A stretch of DNA of 64,000 nucleotides, taken from assembly GCF_047276495.1 (NCBI RefSeq), contig NZ_CP178543.1:2294001-2358000 (forward strand). Reading direction: 5' to 3'. The position numbers and the translations under genes are program-made. Of the stretch, positions 34,529 through 42,772 are shown piece after piece. Below the pieces are notes generated by a model. It did no database searches and was not told the DNA's origin. It saw only the letters and a list, made by a program, of their open reading frames with translations. Origin of the DNA: Capilliphycus salinus (lineage in GTDB: Bacteria > Cyanobacteriota > Cyanobacteriia > Cyanobacteriales > Microcoleaceae). Numbering within the stretch: position 1 is the stretch's first letter; each line of letters starts with the position of its first letter.

Positions 34529-34726
34529 ATGCTAGTGATTTTAATGGAGAACCAACTGCTCGAACCGGGGCGCGTTTGTCAGGGTTGTCCGCTTGCCGAT
34601 CGCAGTGGTCAACCTCGCTGGAGAGGGGGACAACTGACTTGTGGTCATCCGGTTCGTCGGACGACTGAAAACCTTCCCAGTCAATACGAATGTCAGATGG
34701 GTTTTAGAATTGCCAATATCGAATAG
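34529..34726 (+). CDS. Small four-cysteine (putative metal-binding) protein
   Basis: This 65-residue protein reads MLVILMENQLLEPGRVCQGCPLADRSG and later LTCGHPVRR and YECQMGF. Four cysteines (C-x2-C, C, C) could bind zinc or an iron-sulfur cluster. CGGAGGGATGAT just upstream supplies a GGAGG ribosome site, spaced closely to the ATG at 34529. An in-frame ATG at 34493 precedes it. It has no membrane segment and no family I can name with certainty. The next gene, Tic20-like, starts about 100 bases downstream on the same strand. Confidence 0.7.
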   Translation: MLVILMENQLLEPGRVCQGCPLADRSGQPRWRGGQLTCGHPVRRTTENLPSQYECQMGFRIANIE

Positions 34727-34829
34727 AAGTTTAACCCCGACCTAAAATATAAATATTCTTGAACCTCTGCGCTATCCTGAGTTTAGAGGTAATTTAATCA
34801 TTGATCAACAACACTCAGGAGAACAGATT

Positions 34830-35303
34830 ATGACCTGGCGCGGTGATACAAGCATTCGGGATCGGATTTTTGCGGTTTTACCTTATTTGCTTCCTTTGAT
34901 GTATGGGCTACAGTTTGGTCGTTTCTTATTTGTCCAATTTCCCATACTGAGTTTTATTCTGATTCCCTTAGCCCCTTTAATGTCTATCTACCAAGCCGTT
35001 CCCTTTGCTAGTTTGGTGATTTTCTTTGCTTTGTTATTCTTGGTGGTGCGAAATGACAATATTCCTCACTTCATTCGCTTCAACACCATGCAGGCGATTT
35101 TACTTGACATTATAATTTGGGTGTTCAGCATCATCCTGAGCGTTTTTGCCCCGGGACTGCCGAGCTTTATCCTACAGACTACCTATAATATGCTATTTTT
35201 GGGAATTTTCGCGGCGGTGCTTTACTCGGTGGTGCAGTCCTTGCGGGGACAATATGCCGAGATCCCATTTATCTCTGAAGCAGTCTCCATGCAAGTTCGC
35301 TAG
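34830..35303 (+). CDS. Tic20 family membrane protein
   Basis: This 157-residue protein has four membrane segments and the Tic20/Ycf60 pattern: RIFAVLPYLLPLMYGLQFGRFLF, PLAPLMSIYQ, and VVRNDNIPHFIRFNTMQAILLDIIIWV. In chloroplasts Tic20 is a channel component of the inner-envelope import complex. The role of the cyanobacterial ancestor is unclear. CAGGAG lies a few bases before the ATG at 34830. It is followed by rpsF on the same strand at a distance of 116 bases. Confidence 0.92.
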   Translation: MTWRGDTSIRDRIFAVLPYLLPLMYGLQFGRFLFVQFPILSFILIPLAPLMSIYQAVPFASLVIFFALLFLVVRNDNIPHFIRFNTMQAILLDIIIWVFSIILSVFAPGLPSFILQTTYNMLFLGIFAAVLYSVVQSLRGQYAEIPFISEAVSMQVR

Positions 35304-35419
35304 CCCCTCACAACGGCACGCCGCCGCGATCGCCCAAAGGGTTAATCCATACTGTAAAATTGAAAGGTTCCTTGCTTCTAAGGTTTAGAAGCCTGATAGC
35401 CCATGAGGAGACTTTCTCA

Positions 35420-35785
35420 ATGAAAGAATTTGTTTACGAAACCATGTATATCCTGCGTCCTGACTTGATCGATGAACAGGTTGATGTGGCGATCGCCAAA
35501 TATCAAGACTTGTTAAAAGAACAGGGCGGAGAGAATATCCAGATTCAAAATTTAGGGAAGCGTCGTCTGGCTTACGAAATTGACGATCACCGGGAAGGTG
35601 TTTACGTTCAGATGAATTATACAGGCCCCGGTAGTCAAATTGCGGTTTTAGAACGTGCGATGCGGATAAGTGATGATGTTATTCGTTATTTGACCACAAA
35701 GCAGCCGGCTTCTCCTGTAGAGATGATACCCGCAGGGGTTGCCGAACCCGAACCCGAACAAGAGGAAGTCTCGGAACCGGCATAG
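35420..35785 (+). CDS. rpsF: 30S ribosomal protein S6
   Basis: This 121-residue protein starts MKEFVYETMYILRPDLIDEQVD and has the S6 core NLGKRRLAYEIDDHREGVYVQMNYTGPG. A C-terminal acidic tail (AEPEPEQEEVSEPA) is typical of cyanobacterial S6. S6 binds 16S rRNA together with S18 in the platform of the small subunit. I chose ATG 35420 because GAGGAG is 11 bases upstream. rpsR and ssb, its usual partners elsewhere in bacteria, are not adjacent. Confidence 0.97.
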   Translation: MKEFVYETMYILRPDLIDEQVDVAIAKYQDLLKEQGGENIQIQNLGKRRLAYEIDDHREGVYVQMNYTGPGSQIAVLERAMRISDDVIRYLTTKQPASPVEMIPAGVAEPEPEQEEVSEPA

Positions 35786-36133
35786 CTAGGAATGATGTTA
35801 AATTCCTGAAATTGTTTGTTGTCCTTCCCTCGGTTTTTCTCCGGTTGTGGAGAGAGGGAAGGTTTCCCTTGTTGGCTCTTTTCGACTTTTAAACTTGCAC
35901 CTGAGAAAAAATCTGGTATTTTAGATTGTTATGAGCAAGCGATTTCTTCTGGAGCAAGATTCTAGAAGGAATTGCGAATAAATGGCGATCGCAAGCCGAC
36001 AGTCAGTTCAGGGAAAGTCAAAAGTAGATTTCGTGCTTGAGAATCAAGTTTGAGTCTGTTGAGGTGCTGCGGCTTGTGAAGATATTTAAAATGGGTATGC
36101 CATAAAGTTTATATTGAGGAGCAGTCTGTCATC
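35786..36133. other. Intergenic with rpsF terminator
   Basis: Within this 348-base gap, CCTTCCCTC (about 35823) and GAGGGAAGG (about 35854) around TTTTCTCC form a strong hairpin followed by TTTCCCTTG, a likely terminator for rpsF. Beyond it, up to the coiled-coil gene, only a HIP1-like GGCGATCGC (35981) and promoter-like AT-rich sequence are visible. Confidence 0.55.
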
Positions 36134-36691
36134 GTGAGTTCATCTAACAAACCCACTCAACAAGAGCTACTTGCCGAAATTTCTCGTCTCAACGAAGAGT
36201 TGAAAATGCGCGATCAACTGGTTCAACAGCTTTCTCAAGAACTGTTTCGGTTGGTCAAAGGAAATACAGGCTTGATACCGACTCCGGAACTGTCGGAACA
36301 CCAACAAGTTCAAATGAAAGCTTTGCGAGAACAACTGCAAGATGTGGAACAGCAGGTTAAGTTTTATCAAGAACAAATTACCGAGCGAGATGGCGAAGTT
36401 TATCAACTGCGCCAGTCGGTTCAAGAATTAACTGATCGTTCTCGGATGCTCGAACAAGTGGTTCAAGAACTCCCCGGCGTTTACCGTCAGAAGTTCTCAG
36501 AACGTTTGCAAGAGGTGATGGAGAAGGTCGAAGCACTCCAACGGGAAAACCGCCAACTCCACGCGGAACTGCAAAGCGTTAGCTACCGTCTGGCTCAAAA
36601 GAGTCGGCGTCCGAGCGGTTTGGATCTGCCCAGTTTCCAAGGGGGACAGCCGGGAGCGGGTGTTGATTTTCCCAACTTTAAGAACGCTTGA
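36134..36691 (+). CDS. Coiled-coil protein
   Basis: This 185-residue protein is almost wholly heptad-patterned from residue 8 to 158 (QQELLAEISRLNEELKMRDQLVQQLSQEL, ALREQLQDVEQQVKFYQEQITERD, LQEVMEKVEALQRENRQLHAELQ). It ends in a Gly/Pro/Phe-rich disordered tail (GLDLPSFQGGQPGAGVDFPNF). It starts at GTG 36134 with GAGGAG 11-12 bases upstream. There is no membrane segment. Filament-forming coiled-coil-rich proteins are common in cyanobacteria, but I cannot assign a specific one. A good terminator follows at 36748, so it is a single-gene unit. Confidence 0.8.
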   Translation: MSSSNKPTQQELLAEISRLNEELKMRDQLVQQLSQELFRLVKGNTGLIPTPELSEHQQVQMKALREQLQDVEQQVKFYQEQITERDGEVYQLRQSVQELTDRSRMLEQVVQELPGVYRQKFSERLQEVMEKVEALQRENRQLHAELQSVSYRLAQKSRRPSGLDLPSFQGGQPGAGVDFPNFKNA

Positions 36692-36747
36692 AACCGGTTA
36701 AAGGCTTTTTGGAATAGATATTTTAGCACCAATACAGCCAAAAATTC

Positions 36748-36784
36748 AACTCCTGCGTCAATACTAATTTTGCAGGAGTTTTTT
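36748..36784 (+). terminator. Rho-independent terminator
   Basis: AACTCCTGC and GCAGGAGTT form a perfect 9-bp stem, with a 13-14-base loop, followed by TTTTTAATG. It lies about 57 bases after the coiled-coil gene stop codon. Confidence 0.9.
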
Positions 36785-36834
36785 AATGTTTTGGGTTGTG
36801 GTTTGCAAGACTAGAGCAAGGTGAGACTAAACCC

Positions 36835-37179
36835 TTAGGCAGAGAGCGGTTCAGAGTAGGTGGAGAAAATGGCTTCTAACTCATCAAAGACCTCAAAAAC
36901 TCTATCGAGTTGGGTGATCTCCAAAATCAGTTTAACTGTAGCGGAGGGATGACACAGAACCAAACGACATCCTTGTTTGCGAGATGATTTTAGGGCCGTT
37001 ACCAACGCACCCAAGCCGGAACTGTCGATAAACTCAACGTTAGCCAAATCAATAATCCACAGTTTAGGATCTTCGGCTTCGATCGCCAAGACTTGCTCTT
37101 TGAGATCGTTACCTCCCTGCAAGTCCAAGCGAGACTGAGGCTGTAATACAATATACTCCTGACATTCTGCTAATTTCAT
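36835..37179 (-). CDS. STAS-domain protein (anti-sigma factor antagonist type)
   Basis: This 114-residue single STAS domain starts at ATG 37179 (MKLAECQEYIVLQPQSRLDL). GGGGAG lies 10 bases upstream. The phospho-acceptor motif is DSSGLGALVTAL near residue 55. The family includes SpoIIAA/RsbV-type switches that bind an anti-sigma kinase and are controlled by Ser phosphorylation. No RsbW-type kinase or PP2C phosphatase gene is near, so its partner is unknown. A GTG start at 37188 is possible. Confidence 0.9.
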   Translation of the reverse strand: MKLAECQEYIVLQPQSRLDLQGGNDLKEQVLAIEAEDPKLWIIDLANVEFIDSSGLGALVTALKSSRKQGCRLVLCHPSATVKLILEITQLDRVFEVFDELEAIFSTYSEPLSA

Positions 37180-37392
37180 AACTATCACTCCCCAAGGATT
37201 ATCGTTTGTTGCAAGTTCACCTTACCTTGTTTTTGACCAGGTGAGTCTGATAAAAGTTTCAACATCCTGAAAACGGACTATTCCCGAACAACTTAATTCG
37301 GATCGTTCTATTCTACTCGGGAAGACAGATTTCCGCCATCAAGATAATATAGAAGTATAAAGCTTTGCAAAAAAATATGAAGGCAGCATTGA

Positions 37393-38013
37393 ATGTCTTT
37401 TGAGATTGTATCATTGGAAACAATCCAGGAAATTGCTCATCAGTACGGCTACTGGGCTGTTTTCCTGGGAATTGCCTTAGAAAATGCCGGGATTCCTCTC
37501 CCCGGAGAGACGATCACCTTAGTGGGGGGGTTCCTCGCCGGAAGCGGTGAACTTGACTACTGGTTTGTCCTCGGCTGTGCGATCGCCGGAGCTATCCTCG
37601 GGGATAACTGCGGGTATTGGATTGGCCGTTGGGGAGGTTGGCCGTTTTTGTTGGGTATTGGTAAACTCTTTCGGGTTTCCGAAGCCAAACTAACTGAGGT
37701 CAAAAGCCAGTTTAGCCGCAATGCTGCCAAAGCAGTCTTTTTAGGTCGGTTTGTGGCGTTGCTGCGAATTTTTGCGGGGCCACTGGCGGGTATTGCCCGA
37801 ATGCCCTATTGGAAGTTCTTGCTTTGCAATGCCGCAGGTGCCGCAACTTGGGCTTCTGTAATGGTTAGTTTATCCTATTTTGTCGGTCAAGTTGTTCCTC
37901 TTGAACAATTGGTGGCTTGGGTGGCTCAATTTGCGATCGTTGCTTTAGTTTTAGTTGTCGCTTGGATCGTTATTCCGATTTGGTGGGAATCTCGCCAAGC
38001 GGATAATCTCTGA
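37393..38013 (+). CDS. DedA family (VTT domain) membrane protein
   Basis: This 206-residue protein shows the DedA pattern: ALENAGIPLPGETITLVGGFLAG, GAILGDNCGYWIGRWGG, FLGRFVALLRIFAGPLAGIARMPYWKF and membrane helices at the C terminus. DedA proteins are inner-membrane proteins tied to polyprenyl-phosphate flipping and membrane homeostasis. The conserved acidic (E near residue 29, D near 70) and Arg (GRFVALLR) residues are present. ATG 37393 is the only sensible start. A decayed copy of its 3' end lies about 1 kb downstream (38978-39048). Confidence 0.93.
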   Translation: MSFEIVSLETIQEIAHQYGYWAVFLGIALENAGIPLPGETITLVGGFLAGSGELDYWFVLGCAIAGAILGDNCGYWIGRWGGWPFLLGIGKLFRVSEAKLTEVKSQFSRNAAKAVFLGRFVALLRIFAGPLAGIARMPYWKFLLCNAAGAATWASVMVSLSYFVGQVVPLEQLVAWVAQFAIVALVLVVAWIVIPIWWESRQADNL

Positions 38014-38134
38014 TCGATTTTAGCTGAAATTGAACAACAAAAAAATAGGGGTGAGGGAAAAGAAATTTTTTGCAGCCTGTGGCGTCTTATTCCCCCACTC
38101 CATCATTTGTTATTTTTCTGAAAAGTCATTTCTA

Positions 38135-38743
38135 TTACACCCGAACTCGTGGCTTTCTTGCTCCCACTGAAGACCCCGCGAGTGCAGCAGCTAAACCGAA
38201 TAAAGAACCCAGTAAGAATGACCAAGCGGCTTTAGCACTATTAGCAGCAAAGTTTTGAAGCTCTTGAGCGGTTACATTAGGAGCTTGATTAGGAATATTA
38301 GCACCGCCGGGTTCTTGAACTTGGTTAACCACTTCTCCGGCGTTAGAAGCCAGAATACCAAAGACTCCAGAGACACCTCTTGTCAGCAGCCACGTACTCA
38401 AAGCTAAGGTAGTCGCCCATAAAATTGCACCGTTTAAAAGGGCTGTTTTATTATTCATCGGTCCGCACATTCTAGCCATCACCCACGCACCGATAAATAA
38501 TGAAATGAGCAAACTAATAATTGACCAGATTCCGACCCCAGTTCCAATACTACCGGGATTTGCTCCGTTTGCACCTACTGTTAAACCGATCGCACTGCCT
38601 AAAGCGGTTAATACCAGTTGAGAAGCGATCGAAATCACAAGACCTGAGAAAATCGGACCCCAACGCACTCGATCATGATAATCGACTACTGTTTCCGTTG
38701 TTCTAGTCGGTTGTATCACGGAATCTTCTGTTCTGTAAGCCAT
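38135..38743 (-). CDS. Four-TM membrane protein of unknown function
   Basis: This 202-residue protein has a hydrophilic N terminus (MAYRTEDSVIQPTRTTETVVDYHDRVRW) and membrane segments near 30-55, 72-95, 105-125 and 170-192. It includes WGPIFSGLVISIASQLVLTALGSAIGL and the Gly-rich helix FLLGSLFGLAAALAGSSVGAR. The pattern, with 'RVRWGPIFSGLVIS' entering the first helix, recurs in uncharacterised bacterial membrane proteins. I do not recognise a function. It lies within the segment bounded by dedA and the dedA relic and points the opposite way. Confidence 0.8.
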   Translation of the reverse strand: MAYRTEDSVIQPTRTTETVVDYHDRVRWGPIFSGLVISIASQLVLTALGSAIGLTVGANGANPGSIGTGVGIWSIISLLISLFIGAWVMARMCGPMNNKTALLNGAILWATTLALSTWLLTRGVSGVFGILASNAGEVVNQVQEPGGANIPNQAPNVTAQELQNFAANSAKAAWSFLLGSLFGLAAALAGSSVGARKPRVRV

Positions 38744-38977
38744 TGTTTTTCCTCGACTTTTTTGTAAAAATCTGATCGGTGTTGTTCATTAGCAGAATTT
38801 TATAAAATCGAGTTCATCTTTATTATCTACCCTAAGGTGATGAAATAAGCTTTTTATCTAATTCTTTAGATATAAATTTTTGAGTTCTTGAGTCGAAAGA
38901 AATAACCGGCAGAAAGCTTTACATTTCTTATCGTTAGAATGGGGTTGAAAATACAGAAATTGGGGTCGGGGATGGTA
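38744..38977. other. Intergenic, nothing recognised
   Basis: This AT-rich sequence lies upstream of the four-TM gene. Beyond presumed promoter sequence I see no feature until the dedA relic. Confidence 0.35.
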
Positions 38978-39048
38978 TAATTTGTGGTGATTGCTTGAAT
39001 TTGAGTTGTCGCTTGGCTGCTGATTCCGATGGATTTGGGAATCTAGCC
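38978..39048 (+). pseudogene. Relic of the 3' end of the dedA gene
   Basis: The words GTTGTCGCTTGG, GATTCCGAT and TGGGAATCT appear here in the same order and spacing as in the last 60 coding bases of the DedA gene (about 37940-38003). The intervening bases are partly changed and the frame is broken. This looks like an old duplicated gene tail, left when the block carrying the four-TM gene was inserted or rearranged. It encodes nothing now. Confidence 0.55.
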
Positions 39049-39082
39049 CGGGGGATAAGCTCTAGATGTTGTTAAATAGATT

Positions 39083-39700
39083 TTATTGAGCAATAAATCG
39101 ATTTAATTGTTCAACTAATAAATGAACGGTTGTTGAGGGATTGTCTCGTACTGGATGAGGAGAAGGATACTGATCGAGTAGCTTTTTAGCATTGCGAATT
39201 GCATCGGCTTGTCGGCTTTTTAGTTCTTCGTAAATTGTCTCACTATTTTTTTGATAGCGATGATCGAGTAACTGACTCAACATCCGTTTATATTCGCGGC
39301 GAGGAATAGCAGTATCATAAAAATTGAAGTGGAGTAAATACCAAATTTCAAATCCTTCGTTGGAGTAAGCAACGTTAATGTTATTTTTTTCAGCAAGTTC
39401 TATCGCCCGATTAAATTTTTGGGCGGGGAAAGAATCGCGATCAAAAACACACCAAACTTGATCGTAGTTTCCTTCTTGTTTTAATAAAATTGCTTTGCGT
39501 ACAATTCCTAATGTATTATCTCCGATTCCGTAAATATCTAGCCATTCTTCGGGAATGGGAAAACTTTTAAAATAATTGGGTTCTGTTTTTTCTCCTTCAC
39601 AAACAATCAAAAATCGTTCAAACTTTAAATCTCGGTTGGCGACTTTACGTTCTAAATATCCTCGATTTCTGGTTTGTGAACCTCCTTCTTTATCGTGCAT
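39083..39700 (-). CDS. RloB-like TOPRIM protein
   Basis: This 205-residue protein starts after a basic N terminus with RFLIVCEGEKTEPNYFKSF (the conserved Glu of the TOPRIM fold). It continues with VWCVFDRDSFP (the Asp-x-Asp metal motif) and has GFEIWYLLHFNFYD downstream, the RloB family arrangement. The family is thought to be the nuclease partner of an OLD/RloA-type ATPase in abortive-infection-like phage defence. It starts 20 bases after the ATPase gene stop codon, so the two form a unit. All visible TOPRIM acidic residues are present. Defence activity is inferred from the family. Confidence 0.88.
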   Translation of the reverse strand: MHDKEGGSQTRNRGYLERKVANRDLKFERFLIVCEGEKTEPNYFKSFPIPEEWLDIYGIGDNTLGIVRKAILLKQEGNYDQVWCVFDRDSFPAQKFNRAIELAEKNNINVAYSNEGFEIWYLLHFNFYDTAIPRREYKRMLSQLLDHRYQKNSETIYEELKSRQADAIRNAKKLLDQYPSPHPVRDNPSTTVHLLVEQLNRFIAQ

Positions 39701-39720
39701 CTGGCTAGTTTTAGTTCGGT

Positions 39721-40920
39721 TTAAAACGGAATTCCGCCATATTTTCCTAAAAGATAATCTTGATCGTAGGAACTATCATTTTTTATTTTAAATTCGGCTA
39801 AAGCATATAACTCGGTTTTGCCGATATTTTCTTTAATATCTTTGGCGGTGAACCAAATTTGATCGCGTCTAAACAGTTTGGGATTGAGTAAACTGGTATC
39901 ATAGGCGGTAAAAATAAGTTGGGCATTTTGAGGGTTTGTTTCTCGCTGATGAAACAGTTCAATAATGGTTTTGGTAATTAGCGGATGTAAGTTGAGATCG
40001 AGAGAATCTATAAAGATAACTTTACCGGAATTTAAGACATCTACTAAGATTATAGCGAGTTGTAAGAGTTTTTGAGTTCCTCGGGATTCTTCTTGATATA
40101 AATCAAAGCTTTGGGATGTAGTTTGCTGTTTGTCTGGATGATAGCGAGAACGAATAATTTTGACGGGGGGTTTACTTCGGGTATTGTCGGATAAGGATTC
40201 TATTTCAATGTTGTCTATTCCTAAATTAAATCGTTTTAAAAATTGGAGAATCTGTTCTTTGTACTCAGGATTTATCAAAAGTTTAACGGTTGTATTGTTA
40301 ATTATTTCTCGGGGAAACTCAGGAATGATTTCGAGGTTGTGATGAAACCATTTCCACAGGGGTTGCATAATCGGGATATTAAATTGATCGGTAAAAGAAA
40401 GCAGTAAATTTTGAGGTTTAATTTGCGGCGTGAGTTCAGGAATTGTCGGAAACGGGGGAAAGAATTCAAACTGATTGAGTTCTCGTTTCAATAATGTTAT
40501 TTCTTGGTCTTCGGGAACATAGTATAGCCATTCTGCGAGAATTTCTTCGGTATTGATTTCAAAGCCGTAGCGATAAATTATTTTGTCAATTACAACGACT
40601 ATTTCAAACTGAGAAGGTTGGTTGAGGGTTGCTGAGTTGAGGCGAAAGGGTTTGACGGGAAAGGTAGCATTTAAAGTTGGGTTTTCAACGGAGTCTAACA
40701 CCCAATGACTCATAAAATTAAAGGCTTGAATCAGATTACTTTTTCCGCTAGAATTCGCCCCGTAGATTACGCTGGTTTTCAGCAAACTAAGCTGACGATC
40801 AATTTTTACACTATTGTTGCGGAGTTTTTTGTCGGGAATGGGAATTTTAGCTGTCACTAAACTGAAGGTGACAACATCTTGAAAAGAGAGATAATTCCCA
40901 ACACTAAACTCAACTAGCAT
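39721..40920 (-). CDS. RloA/AAA15-like ATPase with altered catalytic motifs
   Basis: This 399-residue SMC/ABC-type ATPase has LVEFSVGNYLSFQDVVTFSL at the N terminus, Walker A GANSSGKSNLIQAF, a long coiled insertion and the signature EESRGTQKLLQLA. Its Walker B reads VIFIDSLDLNLHP. The usual catalytic Glu after the Asp is Ser here, and the switch His (normally FTTHDTSLL) is Tyr (FTAYDTSLL). ATP binding and dimer closure may remain while hydrolysis is impaired. It precedes the RloB-like gene and follows a PlsC gene by only 12 bases. It is the sensor half of a RloAB/AbiL-like pair by family. Confidence 0.88.
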   Translation of the reverse strand: MLVEFSVGNYLSFQDVVTFSLVTAKIPIPDKKLRNNSVKIDRQLSLLKTSVIYGANSSGKSNLIQAFNFMSHWVLDSVENPTLNATFPVKPFRLNSATLNQPSQFEIVVVIDKIIYRYGFEINTEEILAEWLYYVPEDQEITLLKRELNQFEFFPPFPTIPELTPQIKPQNLLLSFTDQFNIPIMQPLWKWFHHNLEIIPEFPREIINNTTVKLLINPEYKEQILQFLKRFNLGIDNIEIESLSDNTRSKPPVKIIRSRYHPDKQQTTSQSFDLYQEESRGTQKLLQLAIILVDVLNSGKVIFIDSLDLNLHPLITKTIIELFHQRETNPQNAQLIFTAYDTSLLNPKLFRRDQIWFTAKDIKENIGKTELYALAEFKIKNDSSYDQDYLLGKYGGIPF

Positions 40921-40932
40921 TCAAAACTCCAT

Positions 40933-41883
40933 TTACCACAACATATGATTTAGAAAGTTACTAAATAATTTCACTTCATCCGGTTCTTGATAATTTTTAG
41001 GTAATAAATCCAAAAGGGCGGCTTGTAAAGTGTCTAACGCCATTTGTATATCTTTGGGTTTGGGTCGGTTGTTTTGCGGAAAAATCAGCGGTTGACCAAA
41101 ACGAATGGTGAGTTCTTTGTATAAATAAAGGTTTTTTGTGCCAATAATTCCGACGGGTAAAATCGGGATTCCGGTTTTTAACGCATAGATGACTGTTCCC
41201 CGTTTTAGAGGAAGAAATAACTCGCCTTCTTGAAGTCCGAGTCGCCCTTCAGGAAAGATAAGAATTCCTTTGTTTTCTGCAAAAAGTCCCTGTACAATTC
41301 GTTCGAGTCGTCGCAAACTTTGTATGGAGTTTCCTTTGTGAACGTCCCGTTCAATGGCTGCGGCTAATTCGGTTAAATGTTCTTCTCCGGCTTGGGCTGC
41401 TTCTAAAACGGCTATTTCTTCTTTCCAAATGCGTTCGATGGGTATTGTTCCGCCGCTAAACCGCAAAAATATCCGTTTCCAAAATTTGTTGTAAAGTGTG
41501 CGAGCATCCCCTAAAATATAATAGTAGGGTTGATAGGGAATTTCCGATAAAATTAGAAAAGGATCGATATGGCTGAGGTGATTGGGTGCGATGATAACGG
41601 GTTCTTTTGGCAGGCGATCGCGACCTTCTATTTTAACCCGAAATAAACTCCGAATCAAACTCCGAATACACAGCCAACGTATCCAACCCCGCAGTTTTAG
41701 GCTGGATTTTTGTTGAATTAAAACTTCGGTTTGATGCAAGGATTTTTCGACAATGGCCTCGGCATTGAGTAACTGGGCGGCTTCCAAACCTTGTTGGGCG
41801 CGTGTAATGGTATCTTGTGTTAAAGGGGGTAAGATCAGGGGTTGAGTCTTGGATAGGGGTTGAGAAGGAACATTTGTATTCAT
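40933..41883 (-). CDS. PlsC family acyltransferase with N-terminal extension
   Basis: This 316-residue lysophospholipid acyltransferase-family protein has an extra N-terminal helical region of about 80 residues. The motifs follow: VIIAPNHLSHIDPFLIL (His-x4-Asp, residues about 97-105), GGTIPIER, KGILIFPEGRLGL and GIPILPVGIIG. PlsC-type enzymes acylate lysophosphatidate, glycerophosphate-like or other lipids at the inner membrane. It is one of two neighbouring members on this strand. The reading order is sulfite-oxidase-like gene, PlsC, PlsC, then the RloA/B pair. ATG at 41883 is the first Met. Confidence 0.9.
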   Translation of the reverse strand: MNTNVPSQPLSKTQPLILPPLTQDTITRAQQGLEAAQLLNAEAIVEKSLHQTEVLIQQKSSLKLRGWIRWLCIRSLIRSLFRVKIEGRDRLPKEPVIIAPNHLSHIDPFLILSEIPYQPYYYILGDARTLYNKFWKRIFLRFSGGTIPIERIWKEEIAVLEAAQAGEEHLTELAAAIERDVHKGNSIQSLRRLERIVQGLFAENKGILIFPEGRLGLQEGELFLPLKRGTVIYALKTGIPILPVGIIGTKNLYLYKELTIRFGQPLIFPQNNRPKPKDIQMALDTLQAALLDLLPKNYQEPDEVKLFSNFLNHMLW

Positions 41884-42046
41884 GTAATAAATTGCGAGAA
41901 TAGAGGTGTTGTCTCGCAGTTTAATTGATTGAGTTGTAAATTGAAATTAATTGTCAATACTTTTGTTAACTGTCACACCCTCCGGGGGCTAAAAGTGTAT
42001 GTATCTTAGCACAAAATTGCTAATTTTGTAGACTTTTAATCAACTG

Positions 42047-42748
42047 TCACAAAAGTTCGGAAGGGGGTTGATGTAAATTTTTGAGCGATTCTTTTAAATC
42101 ATTAGTTAACTGTCGAGTTGCTTTTTTAATGGAATCATCTTGATATTCTCTCACATTCAAAGGGGTGCCAATATTCACCCAAACTTTACACCCCATTGGC
42201 GGGGGTGCGGGATGTTGATAATAAATGCTGACGGGAACAATTTTTAAACTCAAATCTGATTGATTGGAAACGGCTTGTAGGGCAATTCTAGCAACTCCGG
42301 GCTGTATTTGATCGATTTTATTCCCTTCGATAATATGCCCTTCGGGAAACAAAACCAAAACCTTTTGATTTTCTAACAATTCGATACTGTAACGAATACT
42401 GGAGGTTGTCGGACGATCGCGATCGACGGGAAACCCGCCCAAACGACGCACAAACCAACCTTGTATTCCCTTGGTTTGATTTAACAATACCATGTAGCGC
42501 AGATCTCGCCCCGTTACCGTGCGACCGGCGGCATAGGCTAAAAGAATGGGGTCCCAACGCGATCGATGAGTCGGGGCGAAAATCACGGCACCTTCACTGG
42601 GTAAGTGTTCCTGTCCGTTAATCTGAATTCTACCAAAAAATATCGGTAAAACCAGATTGCCAAACAGGAAATAAGCCAAAGGAGTCAGCCAGGGGGAGAT
42701 TTCTGAGTTAATATTAACTCCATTGGTTTGCGAGGCGATATCGGACAT
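42047..42748 (-). CDS. 1-acyl-sn-glycerol-3-phosphate acyltransferase family protein
   Basis: This 233-residue PlsC-type protein has an N-terminal hydrophobic segment (LTPLAYFLFGNLVLPIFFG). Its motifs are VIFAPTHRSRWDPILLAYA (His-x4-Asp), RRLGGFPVDRD, KVLVLFPEGHIIEG and IVPVSIYY. It is the compact form, closer to true lysophosphatidic acid acyltransferases, and would make phosphatidate at the membrane. It starts 24 bases after the stop codon of the sulfite-oxidase-like gene, so these genes are likely one transcript. The longer paralogue follows after 160 bases. Confidence 0.92.
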   Translation of the reverse strand: MSDIASQTNGVNINSEISPWLTPLAYFLFGNLVLPIFFGRIQINGQEHLPSEGAVIFAPTHRSRWDPILLAYAAGRTVTGRDLRYMVLLNQTKGIQGWFVRRLGGFPVDRDRPTTSSIRYSIELLENQKVLVLFPEGHIIEGNKIDQIQPGVARIALQAVSNQSDLSLKIVPVSIYYQHPAPPPMGCKVWVNIGTPLNVREYQDDSIKKATRQLTNDLKESLKNLHQPPSELL

Positions 42749-42772
42749 AATTCCTCCAACGTTTTGAGGATA

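Noticed and set aside
39083..39700. The RloB-like protein as a retron, reverse transcriptase or PARIS component
   Set aside because: No reverse transcriptase or ncRNA is near. The TOPRIM text is RloB-like, and the ATPase lacks the features I would need to call AriA.
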